Origin: an uncultured Pseudophaeobacter sp.
Lineage (GTDB): Bacteria; Pseudomonadota; Alphaproteobacteria; Rhodobacterales; Rhodobacteraceae
Direction: 5' to 3'
NCBI GenBank assembly: GCA_905479575.1
Contig: CAJQNB010000007.1
Span: 1-64,000, forward strand
DNA length: 64,000 nt
Under the pieces are notes generated by a model, which was given only the letters and a program-made list of their open reading frames with translations, did not search any database and was not told where the DNA came from. The position numbers and the translations under genes were made by a program. Positions 26,290 through 36,347 of this stretch are shown piece by piece (the stretch's first letter is position 1; each line of letters begins with the position of its first letter).

Positions 26290-26757
26290 TTGGCGACATT
26301 GGATCAAAAAGACCGGCAGATTATCCGAACCCTGCAACGGGACGGGCGGATGTCTAATCAGGATCTGGCCGAGGCGGTCAACCTGTCGCCATCCCCCTGT
26401 TTGCGGCGGCTGCGGAATTTGGAAAAATCTGGGGTGATCGCCGGGTTCTCCGCCCGCGCAAATGCCAAGCTGTATGGTTTGGGCATGGAGATCTTTGTGC
26501 GGATCCGGCTGGAGCGGCACCACCAGGAGGTGGTGCAGACCTTTGAGCGTCAGGTCCTGGCGATGCCGGAAGTGCTGGAATGCCACATGATGACCGGGCA
26601 GGTTGACTATCAATTGCGGGTTCTGGTGGCGGGGCTGGATGCCTATGAGCATTTTATCCGCAACAAGATCCATCCTATCGGCAGGGTGGGATCAATTGAG
26701 ACCAGTTTTGTCTATGGCACAGTCAAGCAAACGGCGGTGTTTCCCGACCTCGGATAG
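26290..26757 (+). CDS. Lrp/AsnC-family regulator, likely of megL
   Basis: The product has 155 residues from a TTG at 26290, which has GGAGG five bases upstream; the frame is open to another TTG at 26278. The HTH is LDQKDRQIIRTLQRDGRMSNQDLAEAVNLSPSPCLRRLRNLEKSGVI, followed by the RAM effector domain (EVLECHMMTGQVDYQLRVLVAGLDAYE). It is divergent from megL and probably senses methionine or a related amino acid to activate it, by analogy with MdeR. Confidence 0.88.
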   Translation: MATLDQKDRQIIRTLQRDGRMSNQDLAEAVNLSPSPCLRRLRNLEKSGVIAGFSARANAKLYGLGMEIFVRIRLERHHQEVVQTFERQVLAMPEVLECHMMTGQVDYQLRVLVAGLDAYEHFIRNKIHPIGRVGSIETSFVYGTVKQTAVFPDLG

Positions 26758-26811
26758 GCATCATGGGCGCCTGGGCAGGATCGTCGTGGTGTGTGCCGCA
26801 TGGGACAGCGC

Positions 26812-27963
26812 CTAACGTCCGGCAGGGATAAAGCTGCCTTGCAGGATATTGCGACCTGCCGCTGAGCTGCTGGGGGCAGCGTTGCGGCTGGCCATGCGTT
26901 CGAGATTGACAATTGTCGAGAGCATCAGCCGATCATGGCTCCAGTCGCCGGGGCGTTGCATCAGCATGGCGGTGGCCAGGACCGATGCGATCATCAGGCC
27001 TGATACCATGGCCCAGCCAAAGCCGGTTTCTCCATGGGTTTGTTGGGCGGTCACCGCAATGATGCGTTGTTGCAGCGTTGAATCGCGACGGGTTTCGCGC
27101 CGATCCACCAGGGCAACAGCCGGGCTGCGGCGGGTAAAGAAAACGCGTTCCTGCGCAGCCTGGGCACAGGCGCGGATCAGGCATTCGCAATAGGCGCGGA
27201 TATCCAGGCCGGGGCGCGCCATCAAGGCCTGATCACAGGCAAATTCGCGCAGATGCCGGACCTCGCGGCGCCACAGGTAAAAAGCGGGGTTCCAGAACAA
27301 TAGCGGCCGCAGCAGCTCCAGCAGGACCTCGCATTCGATATCGCGCTGGCGGAAGTGCTGTAGCTCATGGGCCAGGGTCAGTTTCAGATCCTGCGGCTGG
27401 CTCAGCAGTGCCGAGGGCAGCACCACATAGCGGCTGAACAGCCCGCGGGTCGAATAGGCAACCGGGGTTTCGTCAGAGATCAGGATCTGGGTGGCGCCAA
27501 TGTTTTTCCAGATAAAGCTGCGCTTAAGCGCCCGGCGCAGGCGATAGATCGAGGAGGCCAGTTGGGCGGCACAGATCATCCCGCCGATGGCGAGCGCCGT
27601 GGTCAATAGCCGGGTCCAGAGCAGTTGCTGGGAGGAGAGCACCCGCACGGTGTCTTCGCGCAGGCCCAAGAGGGTTTCAAAGCTGCTGGCGCTCATACTG
27701 ACATTGCCCTGCAGAAACTGCGACACCAGAAGATCGGAGAGATTGGGCGGATGGGCCATCACCAGATGGGTAAAGGCAAACATCATAAAGGGCGACAGCG
27801 CCAGCAGCAGGGTGAGGACATTCATCAGCCGCAGCTGCGCCCCAAAGGCATGGGCAAGATGAGAGTGAGACAGAAGTTTCCGCGCCGCCAGCCAAAGCAG
27901 GGTACCTGCAAGCACCAGAAGATTGAGATCCAGATAGCTATTGATCAGCGCGTCAGTTTCCAT
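26812..27963 (-). CDS. M56-family (BlaR1-like) membrane metalloprotease without a ligand sensor domain
   Basis: This 383-residue membrane protein has several helices in the N-terminal 140 residues. The cytoplasmic gluzincin motif HELQH is at 199-203 with the downstream zinc ligand region REFACDQALM. A further helix (about 325-345) precedes a short tail. BlaR1 and MecR1 proteins carry an extra penicillin-binding sensor of about 250 residues that is absent here, so the inducing signal is unknown. The gene overlaps the upstream BlaI-type repressor gene by 11 bases. The expected role is proteolytic removal of that repressor. Confidence 0.85.
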   Translation of the reverse strand: METDALINSYLDLNLLVLAGTLLWLAARKLLSHSHLAHAFGAQLRLMNVLTLLLALSPFMMFAFTHLVMAHPPNLSDLLVSQFLQGNVSMSASSFETLLGLREDTVRVLSSQQLLWTRLLTTALAIGGMICAAQLASSIYRLRRALKRSFIWKNIGATQILISDETPVAYSTRGLFSRYVVLPSALLSQPQDLKLTLAHELQHFRQRDIECEVLLELLRPLLFWNPAFYLWRREVRHLREFACDQALMARPGLDIRAYCECLIRACAQAAQERVFFTRRSPAVALVDRRETRRDSTLQQRIIAVTAQQTHGETGFGWAMVSGLMIASVLATAMLMQRPGDWSHDRLMLSTIVNLERMASRNAAPSSSAAGRNILQGSFIPAGR

Positions 27964-28369
27964 TGTCCCCCAACCTTTCGTTCAGCAGCGCCCGCATCTC
28001 AACGAGCATGTCGTCGGTAACTTCTTCATCGTCAACAAGACGGGCGACCAGGGCCGCGGGCGTGTCGTTGAACAGCTTGCTCGAAAGGTTTTTCAGAGAG
28101 GTTTTTTGATACTCTGCTTTGGGAATGGCGGGGCGGTAGATCAGCGAACGGTCTGCCCTTTCGCTGCTAAGAAAGCCCTTTTGTTCCATGATTTTAAGCA
28201 CAGTCGCCACCGAGGTATAGGCGCGTTCCTGTGCCTGGTTCAGCACCGCAAGGATATCCCTGACAGTACCGCCCCCGGTTGCCCAGACGACGGTCATGAA
28301 TTCAAGCTCAACCTCGGTTAGCAGTGAATTGTCCTGTTTCTTGCGCATGTCGTCTGATGTCCGGTCCAT
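27953..28369 (-). CDS. BlaI/MecI-family repressor
   Basis: The 138-residue winged-helix repressor has the family segments LTEVELEFMTVVWATGGGTVRDIL and RAYTSVATVLKIMEQKGFLSSERADRSLIYRPAI. The second contains the recognition helix and the wing. An alternative ATG lies at 28348. Together with the overlapping M56 protease gene it forms a two-gene signal module. No beta-lactamase or penicillin-binding protein gene is adjacent, so the controlled genes are elsewhere or the module is self-contained. Confidence 0.9.
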   Translation of the reverse strand: MDRTSDDMRKKQDNSLLTEVELEFMTVVWATGGGTVRDILAVLNQAQERAYTSVATVLKIMEQKGFLSSERADRSLIYRPAIPKAEYQKTSLKNLSSKLFNDTPAALVARLVDDEEVTDDMLVEMRALLNERLGDNGN

Positions 28370-28578
28370 TTTGGTCTTTCAGCAATGCTAGTGGAAAGGG
28401 GGGAGTTTGAAAACTATTTCTTTAGCAGACCTGGGCACCATGGATCCAAGCCAGATGTTGGCTCCATCTGGGCGTTGCCAAATTGAGCGCTTCCGCGCGC
28501 CTATTACTGCCAGAGGCGGGGTGATACATCAGTCTAGGCCGGCGAGATTGGGGCGTGCTGTTGTAGGTTGGCTGAGAT

Positions 28579-28609
28579 GGCCTGAAGGGGCAGGACTGCC
28601 CTTCAGGCC
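28579..28609. repeat. Large stem-loop in a gene-free stretch
   Basis: The 28370-28701 interval has no gene. It contains a 13-bp stem, GGCCTGAAGGGGCA against TGCCCTTCAGGCC with one bulged G (28579-28592 and 28597-28609). It could be a terminator for the glycerol operon or a REP-like element. Confidence 0.5.
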
Positions 28610-28635
28610 GTTCGCAATTTTGTTCAGGCTTGCGC

Positions 28636-28678
28636 GTCAAGGGCAGGCCGCTGACGCGGGGCCTTTGGCCCCCTTGAC
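28636..28678 (-). terminator. Hairpin cluster after the glycerol transport operon
   Basis: GGGGCC-TTT-GGCCCC (28658-28672) forms a tight hairpin nested in an outer pairing of GTCAAG (28636-28641) with CTTGAC (28673-28678). It sits 24 bases beyond the last gene of the minus-strand operon, the expected place for its terminator. Confidence 0.5.
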
Positions 28679-28701
28679 CCGCACCTCCCAAAGGGGCGGT
28701 G

Positions 28702-28980
28702 TTACACCTTCCAGAAGGTGAAGATGCCCCAGAGAATGGCCAGCCCCAGCGGGTACCAAAGCGGCATGCCGACCAATCCAAGCCAGGCGAGGAAGATGTA
28801 ACTGGTGCCCAACAGGGTGATGAACAAACGGTCCCCACGGGTGGTGGAGAGCCCCAGCACACCTTTGCGCAGGTCGCCGCCGGGGGAGCGGATTTCCAGC
28901 AGCACAAGCACCCCGATGGCAGAGAAAATACCGATAAAAACCAGAGCAGTGGGCCAGGTCCAGGCCATCCATGACAGCAT
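28702..28980 (-). CDS. DUF2160 small membrane protein of the glycerol ABC system
   Basis: The 92-residue protein has three hydrophobic helices (about residues 8-30, 48-66 and 72-90) separated by a charged loop containing GDLRKGVLGLSTTRGDRLF. This matches the DUF2160 family, found almost only beside glycerol ABC transporter genes and probably the GlpU of rhizobia. Its ATG overlaps the TAA of the upstream permease gene by one base (TAATG). It is probably an accessory membrane component; no biochemical role is established as far as I know. Confidence 0.75.
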   Translation of the reverse strand: MLSWMAWTWPTALVFIGIFSAIGVLVLLEIRSPGGDLRKGVLGLSTTRGDRLFITLLGTSYIFLAWLGLVGMPLWYPLGLAILWGIFTFWKV

Positions 28981-29777
28981 TATACTCTCCCCATCGCAAA
29001 ACCTTTTGCGATATAGTTGCGGACGAACCAGATCACGATGGCCCCCGGAATGATTGTCAATGTGCCCGCTGCTGCCAGCAGACCCAGCTCATAGCCGGCA
29101 CTTGAGGCGGTTTTGGTCATGGTGGCAGCGATAGGTTTTGCGGCCACCGCTGTCAGGGTCTTGGCCAGCAAGAGCTCGACCCAGGAGAACATGAAGCAGA
29201 AGAAGGCGGCAACGCCGACCCCGGCCTTGATCGACGGAATAAAGATGGTGGCGAAGAAACGCGGGAAGGAATAGCCGTCTACATAGGCGGTCTCGTCCAG
29301 CTCCTTGGGGATGCCGCCCATGAAGCCTTCTAGAATCCAGACCGCCAGCGGGATATTGAACAGGCAATGGGCCAGGGCCACCGCCAGATGGGTGTCAAAG
29401 ATCCCCACCGCCGAATAGAGCTGAAAGAAGGGCAGGGCAAAGACTGCCGCCGGCGCCATCCGGTTGGTGAGCAGCCAGAAGAACAGCTGTTTGTCGCCTA
29501 AAAAGCGATAGCGCGAGAAGGCATAGGCCGCCGGCAGTGCCACGGCCACCGAAATCACCGTGTTGATGCTGACGTAGAGGATCGAGTTGATGTAGCCCCA
29601 GTACCAGGTGGGATCGGTAAAGATGGTGGCGTAGTTTTCCAGCGTGAAGGTCTGCGGGAACAGCGAGAAGCCCGAGAGGATCTCATTGGTGGTCTTAAAG
29701 CTCATCGCGACGAGCCAGTAGATCGGCAGCATCAGGAAGAGGATGTAGACAATGGGGATGATAAAGCGTTTTTGCAT
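28980..29777 (-). CDS. glpQ: Glycerol ABC transporter permease (GlpQ-like)
   Basis: The 265-residue permease of the carbohydrate type has six helices beginning MQKRFIIPIVYILFLMLPIYWLV. The conserved EAA loop is ELDETAYVDGYSFPRFFATIFIPSIKAG. It forms the membrane pore with the permease encoded just upstream (14-base gap). Operon order is binding protein, two ATPases, two permeases and DUF2160, which matches rhizobial glycerol systems except that the binding-protein gene is first. Confidence 0.8.
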   Translation of the reverse strand: MQKRFIIPIVYILFLMLPIYWLVAMSFKTTNEILSGFSLFPQTFTLENYATIFTDPTWYWGYINSILYVSINTVISVAVALPAAYAFSRYRFLGDKQLFFWLLTNRMAPAAVFALPFFQLYSAVGIFDTHLAVALAHCLFNIPLAVWILEGFMGGIPKELDETAYVDGYSFPRFFATIFIPSIKAGVGVAAFFCFMFSWVELLLAKTLTAVAAKPIAATMTKTASSAGYELGLLAAAGTLTIIPGAIVIWFVRNYIAKGFAMGRV

Positions 29778-29791
29778 TTCTCAAACCCTCC

Positions 29792-30651
<860 letters not shown>

Positions 30652-30655
<4 letters not shown>

Positions 30656-31746
30656 TGTGCCGCCTCCGCTGCGGTGTCGGGGGTGGTGGCCAGCCAGCCA
30701 TCCACATAAAGCCGGGTTTGGTCACGCCGAAAATCGAGATGCACCGGGCTGCCAACTGCAGGTCCTGCGCCCTCGATCACGGCATTGATGCGGCTGCCAT
30801 TGGCCTGGCATTCCACCACTGTATGCCGCCCCACATCCGAGACTTTGGTCACTGTTGCGGCCAGGCCGGTGTCCGCCAGCGAGACAAACTCTGGCCGGAT
30901 GCCGATTTCTGTTTTGCCATTGGCCTCGCCTTGGATTGGGCCTTCCAGCGCGATGGTCTGGTCGGCAAAATGGGCAGATCCTGCCTGCAGTTCGCAGGGG
31001 AGGATGTTCATCCCCGGTGAGCCGATGAAGTGGCCGACGAACGTATGGGCGGGGCGGTCAAACAACTCGACAGGCGTGCCGATCTGCACCACTTCGCCGT
31101 CCTGCATCACCACCACCTGATCAGCGAAGGTCAACGCCTCTGTCTGATCGTGGGTGACATAGATCATCGTGGCCTTGACGCGCTGGTGCAGTTCTTTCAG
31201 CTTTGAGCGCAGCTTCCATTTCAGATGCGGGTCGATTACCGTCAGGGGTTCGTCAAACATCACCACATTGACGTCTTCGCGCACCAGCCCACGCCCCATG
31301 GAGATCTTTTGTTTGTTGTCGGGGGACAGGCCGGCGGCCTTTTGGTCCAGCATTTCAGTGACTTCGAGCATCTCAGCAATGGCCATCACCCGGTCACGCA
31401 CGGTGTCCTCATCCCGGCCGCGGTTGCGCAAAGGGAAGGCGAGATTGTCGTAGACCGTCATGGTGTCGTAGATCACCGGGAACTGGAACACCTGGGCAAT
31501 GTTGCGCTGATCCGGCGGCAGGGCGGTGACGTCCTGGCCGTCAAACAGGATCTGGCCCTCCGAGGGCACCAACAGGCCGGAGATGATGTTGAGCAGGGTG
31601 GATTTGCCACAGCCCGAAGGGCCAAGCAGCGCATAGGCGCCGCCGTCGCTCCAATCCAGGTCAATCTCCTTTAGCGCATAGTCTGACGGGGATTTGGGGG
31701 CGGGCATATAGCTGTGTCGCAGCTTGGAGAGTGTAATTTTTGCCAT
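30652..31746 (-). CDS. glpT: Glycerol ABC transporter ATP-binding protein 2 (GlpT-like), atypical signature
   Basis: The product has 364 residues from the ATG at 31746, which has an AGGTTCAGG-like ribosome site; the frame is open to 31797 inside the upstream gene. Walker A GPSGCGKST and Walker B VVMFDEP are normal. The ABC signature, usually LSGGQ, reads LSPDNKQKISMGRGL. The two ATPases of this system probably form a heterodimer in which one composite site is degenerate. A C-terminal TOBE-like region (about 250-350) follows. The name refers to the rhizobial ABC gene, not the glycerol-3-phosphate antiporter. Confidence 0.78.
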
Positions 31747-31757
31747 TTTCCTGAACC

Positions 31758-32849
31758 TCAGGCTGCGCGGGAGCCATCGGGTGCAAAGAAGTAGCACGCC
31801 GAAGGGTCCATGTAGAAATCATGCATTTCGCCAATCTCGTAGGGGTGCACCCCCGCCGACAGGGATACCCAGTTGGCGTGGGCTTCGCCGCCTGCGGTGC
31901 CGCCAAGGCCAAGATCGAAATGCGCAGAACTTTCCGAGCCTGACAGCTCGGTCACCTGTACACGGCCATCAAGGCGCACAGTGGCCTTTTTGCTGGCGCT
32001 GGGCAGGACGTGATAGGGGCGGATGGCAAGGGAATAGGCGCCATCGCTCAGCCCGGCGGCGGTGCCGCTCAGCTGCCAGCTCACCCGGTCTCCCATGCGG
32101 GCGGTGGTGCCTTCTTTGATCACCGTGGCGGTATTGATTGGCGGGTCAGAAAAAACCCGCGCCGCATCCAGATTGCCGGGGTTGCGGTAGATTTCAGCGG
32201 TGGGGCCAAACTGGGTGACGCGCCCGTCGCGCATCAAGGCGGTTTTGCCGCCCAGCAACAGCGCCTCTTCGGGTTCCGAAGTGGCATAGACCACCACGGC
32301 GCCACGCCCGGCAAACAGCTCGGGCAGCTGGTCACGCAGCTCTTCGCGCAGTTTGTAGTCAAGGTTGGCGAGCGGCTCGTCCAGAAACACCGCGCGGCTT
32401 TCCTTGGCAATGGCCCGGGCCAGGGCGCAGCGCTGTTGCTGGCCGCCGGACAACTCATGTGGGCGGCGGTGCAGCATCGGCTCCAGCTTCAGGATTTTGG
32501 CGGCTTCCGCGACACGATCCGCGATCTCGGACTTCGCCATTCCAACCACTTTCAGCGGCGAGGCGATATTCTCGTAGACCGTCATATGCGGGTAGTTGAT
32601 GAAAAACTGGTGCACCAGACTGATGTTGCGTTTCTGGGTGCTCAGGCGGGACACATCCTCGCCCTCCATCAGCACCTGACCGCTGGCCATCGGGTCCAGC
32701 CCGGCCATCAGCTTGATAAGGGAGGTCTTGCCCGAACCGGTGGCGCCCAACAGGACGTTGAAGTGACCGGGTTCCAGCATCAAGGATGTCTCCTTGATAT
32801 GGGTGACCGCGCCGACGCGCTTGGTCACGTTTCTTAATTCTAGTGCCAT
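31758..32849 (-). CDS. glpS: Glycerol ABC transporter ATP-binding protein 1 (GlpS-like)
   Basis: The 363-residue sugar-type ABC ATPase has Walker A GATGSGKTS, canonical signature LSGGQQQRCALARAIA, Walker B AVFLDEPLANLD, then a TOBE-like C-terminal domain. Its fully canonical signature contrasts with the second ATPase of the operon. About 160 bases, including a strong hairpin, separate it from the binding-protein gene upstream, so its expression may be lower than that of the binding protein. The second ATPase starts 11 bases downstream. Confidence 0.8.
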   Translation of the reverse strand: MALELRNVTKRVGAVTHIKETSLMLEPGHFNVLLGATGSGKTSLIKLMAGLDPMASGQVLMEGEDVSRLSTQKRNISLVHQFFINYPHMTVYENIASPLKVVGMAKSEIADRVAEAAKILKLEPMLHRRPHELSGGQQQRCALARAIAKESRAVFLDEPLANLDYKLREELRDQLPELFAGRGAVVVYATSEPEEALLLGGKTALMRDGRVTQFGPTAEIYRNPGNLDAARVFSDPPINTATVIKEGTTARMGDRVSWQLSGTAAGLSDGAYSLAIRPYHVLPSASKKATVRLDGRVQVTELSGSESSAHFDLGLGGTAGGEAHANWVSLSAGVHPYEIGEMHDFYMDPSACYFFAPDGSRAA

Positions 32850-32965
32850 CGTTATTTAACTTTCCGGCAACCGGCCCTGCAGCAAAACTGACAGGGGCCG
32901 TGTCTGTACGTAGCGGGGGAGAAAGAGCCCCGAAGCAGTGTAAGAACACCGTTCCGAGGCAAAGT

Positions 32966-32999
32966 GTCGGGCCAGAGGCCAAAGGGGATCAGGCCCGAC
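32966..32999 (-). terminator. Intercistronic hairpin between glpV and glpS
   Basis: GTCGGGCC (32966-32973) pairs perfectly with GGCCCGAC (32992-32999), just beyond the binding-protein stop. Hairpins in this position commonly stabilise the binding-protein mRNA and attenuate the downstream transport genes. Confidence 0.6.
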
Positions 33000-33011
33000 G
33001 TGGAGGAGCGG

Positions 33012-34745
33012 TTACTGCGAGGCCCAGCGGGCGACCAGCTCGTCGTAGTTGACGGTCTGACCAGCAGGTTTTTCGTTCTCCAGCGGTGGCTTGGCGCCGC
33101 CATTGGCATACCACCACTCAGTGTCTTTTTCCTCATTCAGACGCGGACCGCAGCCGCCGTAGATCTCAGCCTGCTCGTCTGCACGCTGCATCCGGGCCAT
33201 GGTGATGTCCATTTCTTCGGCCAGACGGTTCATCGCTTCCTGCGGGGTAAAGGCCCCCGAGTTCACGTCACCAATCTGCTGCCACCAGATCTGGGCAAGC
33301 TTTGGATAGTCAGGCACGTTCACACCGGTTGGCGACCAGGCCACACGATCCGGCGAGCGGTAGAATTCTACCAGACCGCCCAGGTTTTCAGCCCGCTCCG
33401 AGAAGCTCTCGTGGTTGACCGAGCTGTCCCGAATGAAGGTCAGACCCACGTGGGACTTTTTCACGTCGACAGTTTTGGACACAACAAACTGAGCATAAAG
33501 CCAGGCTGCCTGCGAGCGCTCCAGTGGCGTCGATTTGAGGAAGGTCCAGGAACCGACGTCCTGATAGCCAACCTTCTGGCCTTCTTCCCAGTAGGGGCCG
33601 TGCGGGCTAGGCGCCATCCGCCACAGCGGCTTGCCTGCTTCGTCGACGGTGTTGTTGCCTTCGGACTGCGGCTTTACCATATCGGCGGTAAAGGCGGTGT
33701 ACCAAAAGATCTGCTGGGCAACATTGCCCTGCGCAAGCGCGGGCAGAGACTGGTAAAAGTCATAAGACGCGGCACCGGGAGGTGCATATTTGCGCAGCCA
33801 TTCGTCCCATTTGCGGATCGCATAGACCGCAGCCGGACCGTTTGCAGCGCCACCACGGGTGACAGAGGCGCCAACCGGGTTACAGGTTCCGGCCTCCATG
33901 CGGATGCCCCATTCGTCGATTGGCACGCCGTTTGGCTCACCCTTGGACCCGGCACCGGCCATCGACAGCCAGGCATCGGTCATCCGCCAGCCAAGATCCG
34001 GCGCGCGTTTGCCGTAATCCATATGGCCGTAGATCGCTGTACCGTCGATTTCTTTGACGTCTTCGCTAAAGAATTCGGCGATGTCCTCATAGGCGGACCA
34101 GTTGACCGGAACCCCCAGATCATAGCCGTATTTTGCCTTGAAGGCCTCTTGCAGATCGGCGCGGTCGAACCAGTCTTTGCGGAACCAATACAGGTTGGCA
34201 AACTGCTGGTCGGGCAGCTGATACAGATCCCCATCGGGACCGGTGGTGAACTGGGTGCCCATAAAGTCATCCAGATCCAGGCCGGGGTTGGTCACCGACT
34301 TGAAATCACCCGCCATCATATCCGTCAGGTTATGGGCCAGTTGCAGCCGCGAGTGGGTGCCGATCAGATCCGAGTCATTGACATAGGCATCATAAAGATT
34401 GCGCTGTGTCTGCATCTGGGTCTGCACCGCCTGCACCACTTCACCTTCGCCGAGGATCTGGTGATTGACCTTGATCCCGGTGATTTCTTCAAAGGCTTTG
34501 GTCAGAACTTCCGACTCATAAGAATGCGTCGGGATGCCCTCGGAGAGCACGTTGATCTCCATACCTTTGAAGGGCTCGGCGGCGGTGATAAACCACTGCA
34601 TCTCGCTCATCTGTTCGTCTTTGGTCAGGACCGAGGGCTGAAACTCCTCATCGATCCACTTAACTGCGGCTGCTTCATCGGCATAAACCGCCTGTCCCGC
34701 AGCCACGGCGCATACCGCTGCTGCGGACAAAAGATACCTGCGCAT
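33012..34745 (-). CDS. glpV: Glycerol ABC transporter substrate-binding protein (GlpV-like)
   Basis: The product has 577 residues from the ATG at 34745, preceded by GGGAGG; the open frame extends to 34814 without a ribosome site. A Sec signal peptide (MRRYLLSAAAVCAVAAGQAVYA) is followed by a large type II binding fold with EINVLSEGIPTHSYESEVLTKAFEEITGIKVNHQ and YQLPDQQFANLYWFRKDWF. The length, well above ordinary sugar-binding proteins, is typical of glycerol ABC binding proteins. It is the first gene of the operon. No glpR, glpD or glpK is next to it, unlike many relatives. Confidence 0.82.
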   Translation of the reverse strand: MRRYLLSAAAVCAVAAGQAVYADEAAAVKWIDEEFQPSVLTKDEQMSEMQWFITAAEPFKGMEINVLSEGIPTHSYESEVLTKAFEEITGIKVNHQILGEGEVVQAVQTQMQTQRNLYDAYVNDSDLIGTHSRLQLAHNLTDMMAGDFKSVTNPGLDLDDFMGTQFTTGPDGDLYQLPDQQFANLYWFRKDWFDRADLQEAFKAKYGYDLGVPVNWSAYEDIAEFFSEDVKEIDGTAIYGHMDYGKRAPDLGWRMTDAWLSMAGAGSKGEPNGVPIDEWGIRMEAGTCNPVGASVTRGGAANGPAAVYAIRKWDEWLRKYAPPGAASYDFYQSLPALAQGNVAQQIFWYTAFTADMVKPQSEGNNTVDEAGKPLWRMAPSPHGPYWEEGQKVGYQDVGSWTFLKSTPLERSQAAWLYAQFVVSKTVDVKKSHVGLTFIRDSSVNHESFSERAENLGGLVEFYRSPDRVAWSPTGVNVPDYPKLAQIWWQQIGDVNSGAFTPQEAMNRLAEEMDITMARMQRADEQAEIYGGCGPRLNEEKDTEWWYANGGAKPPLENEKPAGQTVNYDELVARWASQ

Positions 34746-34832
34746 CTTTTTCCTCCCTAAAAGTCTGTAAGGCCAGCTACGCTCTCTCGCATCTGACTGG
34801 TATTTAGCTTTCATATAGGCGTCATAGTTGTC

Positions 34833-34850
34833 AAACTAAAAATTTAGTTT
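34833..34850. promoter_or_regulatory. Palindrome in the glpV promoter region
   Basis: AAACTAAA-AA-TTTAGTTT is a perfect 8-bp inverted repeat in the AT-rich 298-bp gap before glpV (34746-35043), about 90 bp upstream of its start. A repressor site is likely. The only other visible structure in the gap is the general AT-richness at 34833-34890. Confidence 0.5.
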
Positions 34851-35043
34851 TACCTTATCTCGTTGAAAATAATGTATTTTTAATGACCATTTTTTGATCC
34901 ATCAAACCCACGATAGTGACGTCTTTGGGCGCAAGGCCTGCGGCGAGTCTTTGCCGCGATGCGGCAAACAGACCCTTGGCTTTGATCGGAGAGAGGGGAA
35001 AATAGCCATCGCCCAGAGGGGCAAACCGGGGTAAGAGAGCCGG

Positions 35044-36171
35044 ATGAGCGATATAGACACATTCGAGATCTTTCTGACCGCAGCCCCAGGGCTGGAGGCT
35101 GCGCTGCTAGCTGAGGTGCGCGAGGCTGGCTTTGCCGCTGCCAAATCCGTGCCCGGTGGCGTCACCGTGCAGGGGGACTGGCGCGAGGTCTGGCGCGCCA
35201 ACCTGTGCCTGCGGGGCGCTGCCCGTGTGCTGGCCCGCATTGGGGAGTTTCGCGCCTTTCATCTGGCCCAGCTGGACAAGCGCGCGCGCAAGTTCCCCTG
35301 GGGTGAGGTGCTGCGCAAGGACGTGCCGGTCAAGGTGGAGGTCACCACCAACAAAAAGTCCAAGATCTACCATGCCGGCGCCGCCGCGCAGCGGGTGGAA
35401 AAGGCGCTGGTTGAAAGCTTTGGCGCCACCCTGTCAAAAGAGGCAGCGCTGACGTTGAAGCTGCGGATCGACGACAACATGTGCCAGTTCAGTGTCGATA
35501 CATCAGGCGAGGGGCTGCACAAACGCGGCCATAAATCCGCCGTTGGCAAGGCGCCGATGCGGGAAACCCTGGCAGCGCTGTTTCTGCGCGACTGTGGCTT
35601 TGACGGGCGCGAGCCGGTGGTCGACCCCATGTGTGGCTCTGGCACCTTTGTGATTGAGGCGGCAGAAATTGCCCTGGGCCTGGTGCCGGGGCGCAGCCGC
35701 AGCTTTGCCTTTGAACAGATGGCCAGCTTTGACGCCGCGGCCTATGCGGCGCTGAAAGCAGAGCTGACACCGCAGGAGGTGGATGTCTCGGCGCTGCATT
35801 TCTATGGATCTGACCGCAACGCCGGTGCGGTTGAGATGGCAACCGCCAATGCCGAACGTGCCGGGGTGGCGGCTATCACGCAGTTCAGCCACCACGCGGT
35901 CAGCGATCTGATGCCGCCCGATGGACCAGCGGGGCTGGTGATAGTCAACCCGCCCTATGGGGCGCGGATTGGCAACAAGAAACTGCTTTTTGCGCTTTAT
36001 GGCGCGCTGGGCAAAACTCTGATGGAGCGCTTTTCCGGTTGGCGGGTTGGCATTGTCACCAGCGAGACCGGGCTGGCCAAGGCAACGGGGCTGCCGCTGT
36101 TGCCCCTGGGGGCGCCGGTGGCCCATGGCGGGCTGAAAATCCGCCTGTTCAAAACTGCTCCCCTGCGCTGA
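35044..36171 (+). CDS. THUMP-domain SAM-dependent RNA methyltransferase (RlmL N-terminal/UPF0020 type)
   Basis: The 375-residue protein has an N-terminal ferredoxin-like and THUMP RNA-binding region (about 45-155), followed by a Rossmann methyltransferase. Motif I is DPMCGSGTFVIEAAEI (from Asp194), and the amino-methyltransferase motif NPPYG is near residue 303. RlmL methylates N2 of G2445 in 23S rRNA, and this protein corresponds to its N-terminal half. The RlmK-like half found fused in E. coli is absent. It is divergent from the glycerol operon. The exact base modified is not proven by sequence. Confidence 0.82.
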   Translation: MSDIDTFEIFLTAAPGLEAALLAEVREAGFAAAKSVPGGVTVQGDWREVWRANLCLRGAARVLARIGEFRAFHLAQLDKRARKFPWGEVLRKDVPVKVEVTTNKKSKIYHAGAAAQRVEKALVESFGATLSKEAALTLKLRIDDNMCQFSVDTSGEGLHKRGHKSAVGKAPMRETLAALFLRDCGFDGREPVVDPMCGSGTFVIEAAEIALGLVPGRSRSFAFEQMASFDAAAYAALKAELTPQEVDVSALHFYGSDRNAGAVEMATANAERAGVAAITQFSHHAVSDLMPPDGPAGLVIVNPPYGARIGNKKLLFALYGALGKTLMERFSGWRVGIVTSETGLAKATGLPLLPLGAPVAHGGLKIRLFKTAPLR

Positions 36172-36347
36172 ACGGGCGCTTTTGCTCAAGAAACGCAACG
36201 GCTTCTGCAACTGTGACGTGGGGATTCTCTTTACCCGTGGCAGTGGGGCAGGGATGTTGGCCGCAGCTATGCCGACAGCAATGATGCCGGGCACACTGTC
36301 GGGCGTCAGGTCGAGCAATAGGCCGAGCAACAGGGGGCAGGACAGCC

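Noticed and set aside
32964..34760. Very long plus-strand open frame opposite glpV
   Set aside because: High GC keeps antisense frames open. The minus-strand product has a signal peptide and a clear family match, and the plus-strand product has none.
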